Positions 60,841 through 64,000 of a DNA stretch of 64,000 nucleotides are shown here, one piece after another. Numbering within the stretch: the first letter of the stretch is position 1; every line of letters starts with the position of its first letter. The stretch is taken from positions 1,394,501-1,458,500 of the forward strand of contig NZ_JARVTG010000001.1 in NCBI RefSeq assembly GCF_029846635.1, in the 5' to 3' direction. This DNA comes from Pokkaliibacter sp. MBI-7 (GTDB lineage: Bacteria; Pseudomonadota; Gammaproteobacteria; Pseudomonadales; Balneatricaceae). The notes beneath the pieces are model-generated. The model worked only from the letters and a program-made list of their open reading frames with translations. It was not told the DNA's origin and ran no database searches. Both the position numbers and the translations under genes were made by a program.

Positions 60841-62859
60841 ATGAGTCTTCATCGTGACTGTTTACACATCGTGATCCGGCGTCCGCTGGATGATGCTTTC
60901 ATGACCGTGTTGGCTAATATTCGTCAGCGGGCAGAGCACATGGGGCTGTTCATCCGGGAAGAAGGCTTTGTGCTGGAACCCGCCTGCGGCGAGTTCGACA
61001 TCGTTCTGCTGGTCAGTGAACATATTGATGAAGAGGCTTCAGACTGGCTGCGCCATCAGCGCCGCCACCTACAGGACCAGCCTCTGGTCGTGCTCAGCAC
61101 CGGCCGAGCGCCTGACGTACTGGCCGATTGCTGCCTGCGTCTGGAAGACTGCCTGCCACCACGGGATGAATTCTGCCTGGCCCTGCTGGATGATCTGCTG
61201 CACAGCTGGCGCCAGCAGATGCGCCTGCGCCGCCACCTCAACAGTGAAGTATCCCAACTGCATTCCCTGCTGGATATCCAGACAGACCCGGTCGCACTGG
61301 TGCGCTATCCGCACCATACCTATGCCAACCTGGCCTATCGCCGTCTGTGGCAGATTCAGGATGAACTGCATCTGGAAGACATGGACATGGCTGAGGTGTT
61401 CTCCCCTATCGCTCTGACTGCGCTGCACCAGCGGTTGCCTACCTGGCGCCCCGGCGAGACGTTAAACCTGCAATTGAGTGAAGAACAGCAGCTGGGCAAT
61501 CTGCAGTTTCAGCTGCAATGCCTCGCTCCCTCACCAGAAAACGTCTTTCTGGTGCGCATGATCAGCGGCGCCAATGACGACAATCTGGATGAACAGGCCG
61601 ATGACATTCTTAATCGCGCCTCCTACGATCGCCGCTCCCTGCTCGATCAGATCCACTACATTCAGTATCGCGGTGAACATCAGGGCAATGATGTGCAATG
61701 GGCCTTGATGGCCATCCGTCTGGAAAACTGGTTACTGCTGGATGAGCTGGGCGAGCCAACTGCCGAAACAGAAGAGCAGATACACCTGCTGGAACGGGAA
61801 ATTCCTGATGCCAGTACCCTGCATTTTGGCTGTATGGACCAGCATCACCTTTGTGTCCTGGCGCCGTTTGACAAGCAGTCCGCGTTACTCGGTAGCGGTC
61901 AGCTATTACTGGAGCAGATCGGCAGCCTGTTACCCCTTACCGGCGCCTCCATGAGCAATCGTTTCTGCGCTGGCCTGGTACAGATTCATGGCACCCTGCC
62001 AGATGCTGAAACGCTGCTGCATCAGGCCACCCATGCTTGCGCTCAGGCCCAGCGTCAGGGTCAGTCATTAGTCGTATACACATCCCAGCGCAGCGCCCCC
62101 GGCGGGCAGCGAGCAGCCAGCCAGGTACGTCAGCAGCTGCGCAAGGCCATGGACCACAACCACTTCACCCTGTTCTATCAGCCGATCCTCAACCTGTTCA
62201 GCCCAGGTGATGCCAGTTATGAAGTGCTGCTGCGCATGAGCGATGATCAGGGCCAGTGGATCACCCCCGTCGACCTCCTGAGTCAGGCAGAGCAGACCGG
62301 ACAGGCACTGCTGATCGACCAGTGGGTCACGGAACGTCTATGTCTGCAACTGAAGAAGCAGCAATTGCCGCTAAGGGTTTTTATCAATATCAGTGCGCAG
62401 GCTATTCACGACCCCGCCTTCTTCGTCTGGCTTGAGGCCACCATGAAGGAAGTCCCCCCACAGCACGAGCTGGTGATGCAAATCAGTGAAGTGGATGTAT
62501 GGGCTGCAGGTCGTCAGGCCGCCCTGTTCTGCGAACAACTGCATCAGCTCGGCCTGAAGCTCTGTCTTAAACATCTGGGGATGACCACCCATGCAGAACA
62601 GCTGTCAGAACAATTTGACTGCGATTACTACAAGCTGCATGGTCCGTTGATTCGCACGGTCAACCAGCCTGACACCCAGGCCAGAATTGCCCGCCTGATC
62701 GCTCCCTTGGTCCCGCACGGCAAGGCCATCATCGGCCCGATGGTGGAAAATGCCTCCTGCCTGAGTCTGCTATGGCAGGCGGGTATCAAATACATTCAGG
62801 GGCATTACCTGCAACCCCCCCATCAACATATGGACTACGTCTTTACCTCGGACGACTGA
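60841..62859 (+). CDS. FimX-like degenerate GGDEF/EAL signalling protein
   Basis: 672 residues: receiver-like N-terminus (about 1-120), PAS-like region (about 135-250), degenerate GGDEF region (about 270-420) and EAL-like domain (about 430-670). The EAL motif is EVL (E461-V462-L463), and the DDFGTG loop is replaced by LKHLGMTTHAEQL, so it should bind but not hydrolyse cyclic-di-GMP. Pseudomonas FimX, 691 residues, has the same EVL change, lies next to serB and controls type IV pili. Pilus genes are not in this window. Confidence 0.82.
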   Translation: MSLHRDCLHIVIRRPLDDAFMTVLANIRQRAEHMGLFIREEGFVLEPACGEFDIVLLVSEHIDEEASDWLRHQRRHLQDQPLVVLSTGRAPDVLADCCLRLEDCLPPRDEFCLALLDDLLHSWRQQMRLRRHLNSEVSQLHSLLDIQTDPVALVRYPHHTYANLAYRRLWQIQDELHLEDMDMAEVFSPIALTALHQRLPTWRPGETLNLQLSEEQQLGNLQFQLQCLAPSPENVFLVRMISGANDDNLDEQADDILNRASYDRRSLLDQIHYIQYRGEHQGNDVQWALMAIRLENWLLLDELGEPTAETEEQIHLLEREIPDASTLHFGCMDQHHLCVLAPFDKQSALLGSGQLLLEQIGSLLPLTGASMSNRFCAGLVQIHGTLPDAETLLHQATHACAQAQRQGQSLVVYTSQRSAPGGQRAASQVRQQLRKAMDHNHFTLFYQPILNLFSPGDASYEVLLRMSDDQGQWITPVDLLSQAEQTGQALLIDQWVTERLCLQLKKQQLPLRVFINISAQAIHDPAFFVWLEATMKEVPPQHELVMQISEVDVWAAGRQAALFCEQLHQLGLKLCLKHLGMTTHAEQLSEQFDCDYYKLHGPLIRTVNQPDTQARIARLIAPLVPHGKAIIGPMVENASCLSLLWQAGIKYIQGHYLQPPHQHMDYVFTSDD

Positions 62860-62878
62860 TAGTCAGTATCGTCAAAGC

Positions 62879-62907
62879 AAAAGGGCATACCTGTGGCATG
62901 CCCTTTT
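62879..62907. terminator. Bidirectional terminator between the FimX-like gene and serB
   Basis: Arms AAAAGGGCAT and ATGCCCTTTT around a 9-base loop that can add two more GC pairs. The T tract continues as TTTTCTTTT on the plus strand; on the minus strand four T follow the stem. It ends both convergent genes. Confidence 0.82.
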
Positions 62908-62969
62908 CTTTTACTGCTGACGCTCAGAGACGGCGTCCGCAACACCCTGTAGCGCTGCAGCGACCTTAC

Positions 62970-63896
62970 TCAGCGCGGACCGATCAACTGCAGAATAGCA
63001 TCCAACCCGCAAGCACTGACGGCATAGTTTGCACTACTGCGTACCAGTGGCTTGGCACGGAATGCCACACCCAAACCTGCCTTGGCCAGCATTTTCAGAT
63101 CATTGGCACCATCACCTACCGCAATGACCCGACGTAACGGCAGTTGCAGCTCGGCTGCCAGTTGCTCCAGCGTGTCCGCCTTGACCTGAGCATCCACGAT
63201 GGGCTCAAGGACCTTGCCGGTCACCTTGCCGTCCACGACATTCAGCTCATTGGCACAGATATGATCAATGCCTAAGCGGCGCTGTAACATACGGGCAAAA
63301 TAGGTAAAACCACCGGAGAGGATGGCCGTCCTGATCCCCCGCTGCTGAAGACCGGCAAACAACAACTCAGCACCATCCATCAGCTGCAACCGGGCAGCAA
63401 TGATCTCCAGCACAGACTCGTCGAGACCATTCAGTAATGCCATGCGACGGGTAAAGCTCTCGCGAAAATCAATCAGACCCTGCATGGCCTCTTCGGTAAT
63501 GGCCGCGACCTGCTCACCGATACCCGCCTCCTTGGCCAGCTCATCAATCACTTCCGCCTTGATCAGCGTAGAATCCATGTCGAAGCACGCCAGGCCATAC
63601 TCCTCACTGAAGGTATCAGCATCCTGCAGCACGATGTCGACGCGCAGGGCATCACTCAATGCCAGACAGGCGGACTTGAAGCCCTCACGGTCAGCCAACT
63701 GTCCCTGCAAGGACAGCACGGCATGCTGCTCACTGTCAGGTAACACGCTGCTTTGCAATGACAGACCAAAGTGTTTGGCCAGCTCGACTGCATCTTCGAT
63801 GGCCGCAGCACCAAGAGAAGGCGCCATCAGCGTCAACATCCAGCAGTCAGATGCCAGCACAGGATTGTCAGACGAATGAGCTTGATTGGGTTGCAT
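62970..63896 (-). CDS. serB: Phosphoserine phosphatase
   Basis: Last step of serine synthesis; HAD-family phosphatase of 308 residues. N-terminal ACT-like part (about 15-90), then the catalytic DxD (D106, D108 in ACFDMDSTLI), AILSGGFTYFA (motif II) and VIAVGDGANDLKMLAKAGLG (motifs III-IV). The last ~100 bases of the window beyond its start show no gene I can support. Confidence 0.96.
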   Translation of the reverse strand: MQPNQAHSSDNPVLASDCWMLTLMAPSLGAAAIEDAVELAKHFGLSLQSSVLPDSEQHAVLSLQGQLADREGFKSACLALSDALRVDIVLQDADTFSEEYGLACFDMDSTLIKAEVIDELAKEAGIGEQVAAITEEAMQGLIDFRESFTRRMALLNGLDESVLEIIAARLQLMDGAELLFAGLQQRGIRTAILSGGFTYFARMLQRRLGIDHICANELNVVDGKVTGKVLEPIVDAQVKADTLEQLAAELQLPLRRVIAVGDGANDLKMLAKAGLGVAFRAKPLVRSSANYAVSACGLDAILQLIGPR

Positions 63897-64000
63897 AGGA
63901 TGTAAGCCACACAGGTTGGATAGAAAAGGCGGTCATCATACCCCGATCGGGTGCATTTCTCAGCCCGTAGCCTTGCATACTCATGACAATCCTGGCGGAA

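Noticed and set aside
63984..64000. ATG at 63984 as the start of a further plus-strand gene
   Set aside because: Only five codons are visible and no ribosome site precedes it.
1..64000. tRNA genes, CRISPR arrays, insertion sequences, prophage or integrated elements
   Set aside because: Intergenic gaps are short and hold no cloverleaf-like, direct-repeat-array or transposase signals that I can see.

Overview
The window is a densely packed, largely housekeeping stretch of a gammaproteobacterial chromosome. Gene content and order resemble Pseudomonas and the marine Oceanospirillales: hisZ sits beside purA, a DUF2232 membrane gene lies between rpsR and rplI, Fur has a Pseudomonas-like C-terminal half, MutL carries an endonuclease motif, and a FimX-like gene lies between psd and serB. 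An Oceanospirillaceae-type host is my inference; there is no rRNA or other species marker. I found no rRNA, tRNA, CRISPR array, insertion sequence, prophage or integrase.

Layout. 1-7321 (minus strand): the S10 operon and the first genes of the spc operon (rpsJ to a truncated rplF), with a clear promoter at 7381-7409 and a terminator-like hairpin at the S10/spc junction. The usual upstream fusA-tuf genes are absent. 7623-9932: a RutR-like TetR regulator, a b561-type cytochrome and a YbfF-like esterase. 9961-15709 (minus): the biotin genes bioB-F-H-C-D, followed by a small rod-like protein and an HExxH protease of the SprA-related family. bioB has a promoter and a BirA-type operator overlapping the start of comF. 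15835-20913: comF, a TraB/GumN protein, a LysM-M23 lipoprotein, trmO, a lone DUF2282 (BufA1) peptide gene and bioA. 21204-24203: a PlcP-type phosphoesterase and an Agt-type glycosyltransferase, then a 2OG-Fe(II) oxygenase and a thioesterase.

24240-27802 (minus): rpsF-rpsR-DUF2232-rplI-dnaB. 28012-32812 (minus): grpE-dnaK-dnaJ behind a sigma-32-type promoter, then dapB. 33052-37985: recN behind a LexA box, fur, bamE, rnfH, ratA and a sodium-dependent transporter. 38248-56078 (minus) is the conserved block orn-nnr-tsaE-amiC-mutL-miaA-hfq-hflX-hflK-hflC-DUF2065-hisZ-purA-rnr-rlmB. 56286-63896: rsgA, an HDOD protein, a RhdA-type sulfurtransferase, psd and a FimX-like regulator, with serB convergent.

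Functional themes are translation, biotin synthesis, protein quality control, DNA repair, cell-wall splitting and membrane phospholipid supply (psd) and possible remodelling (plcP-agt). I see no obviously undescribed multi-gene system. The best leads are the rod-like peptide with its HExxH protease partner, the solitary BufA1 gene with its own terminator and a possible ECF-type promoter, and the plcP-agt pair. All functional calls come from reading translations and motifs by eye; no database search was run.
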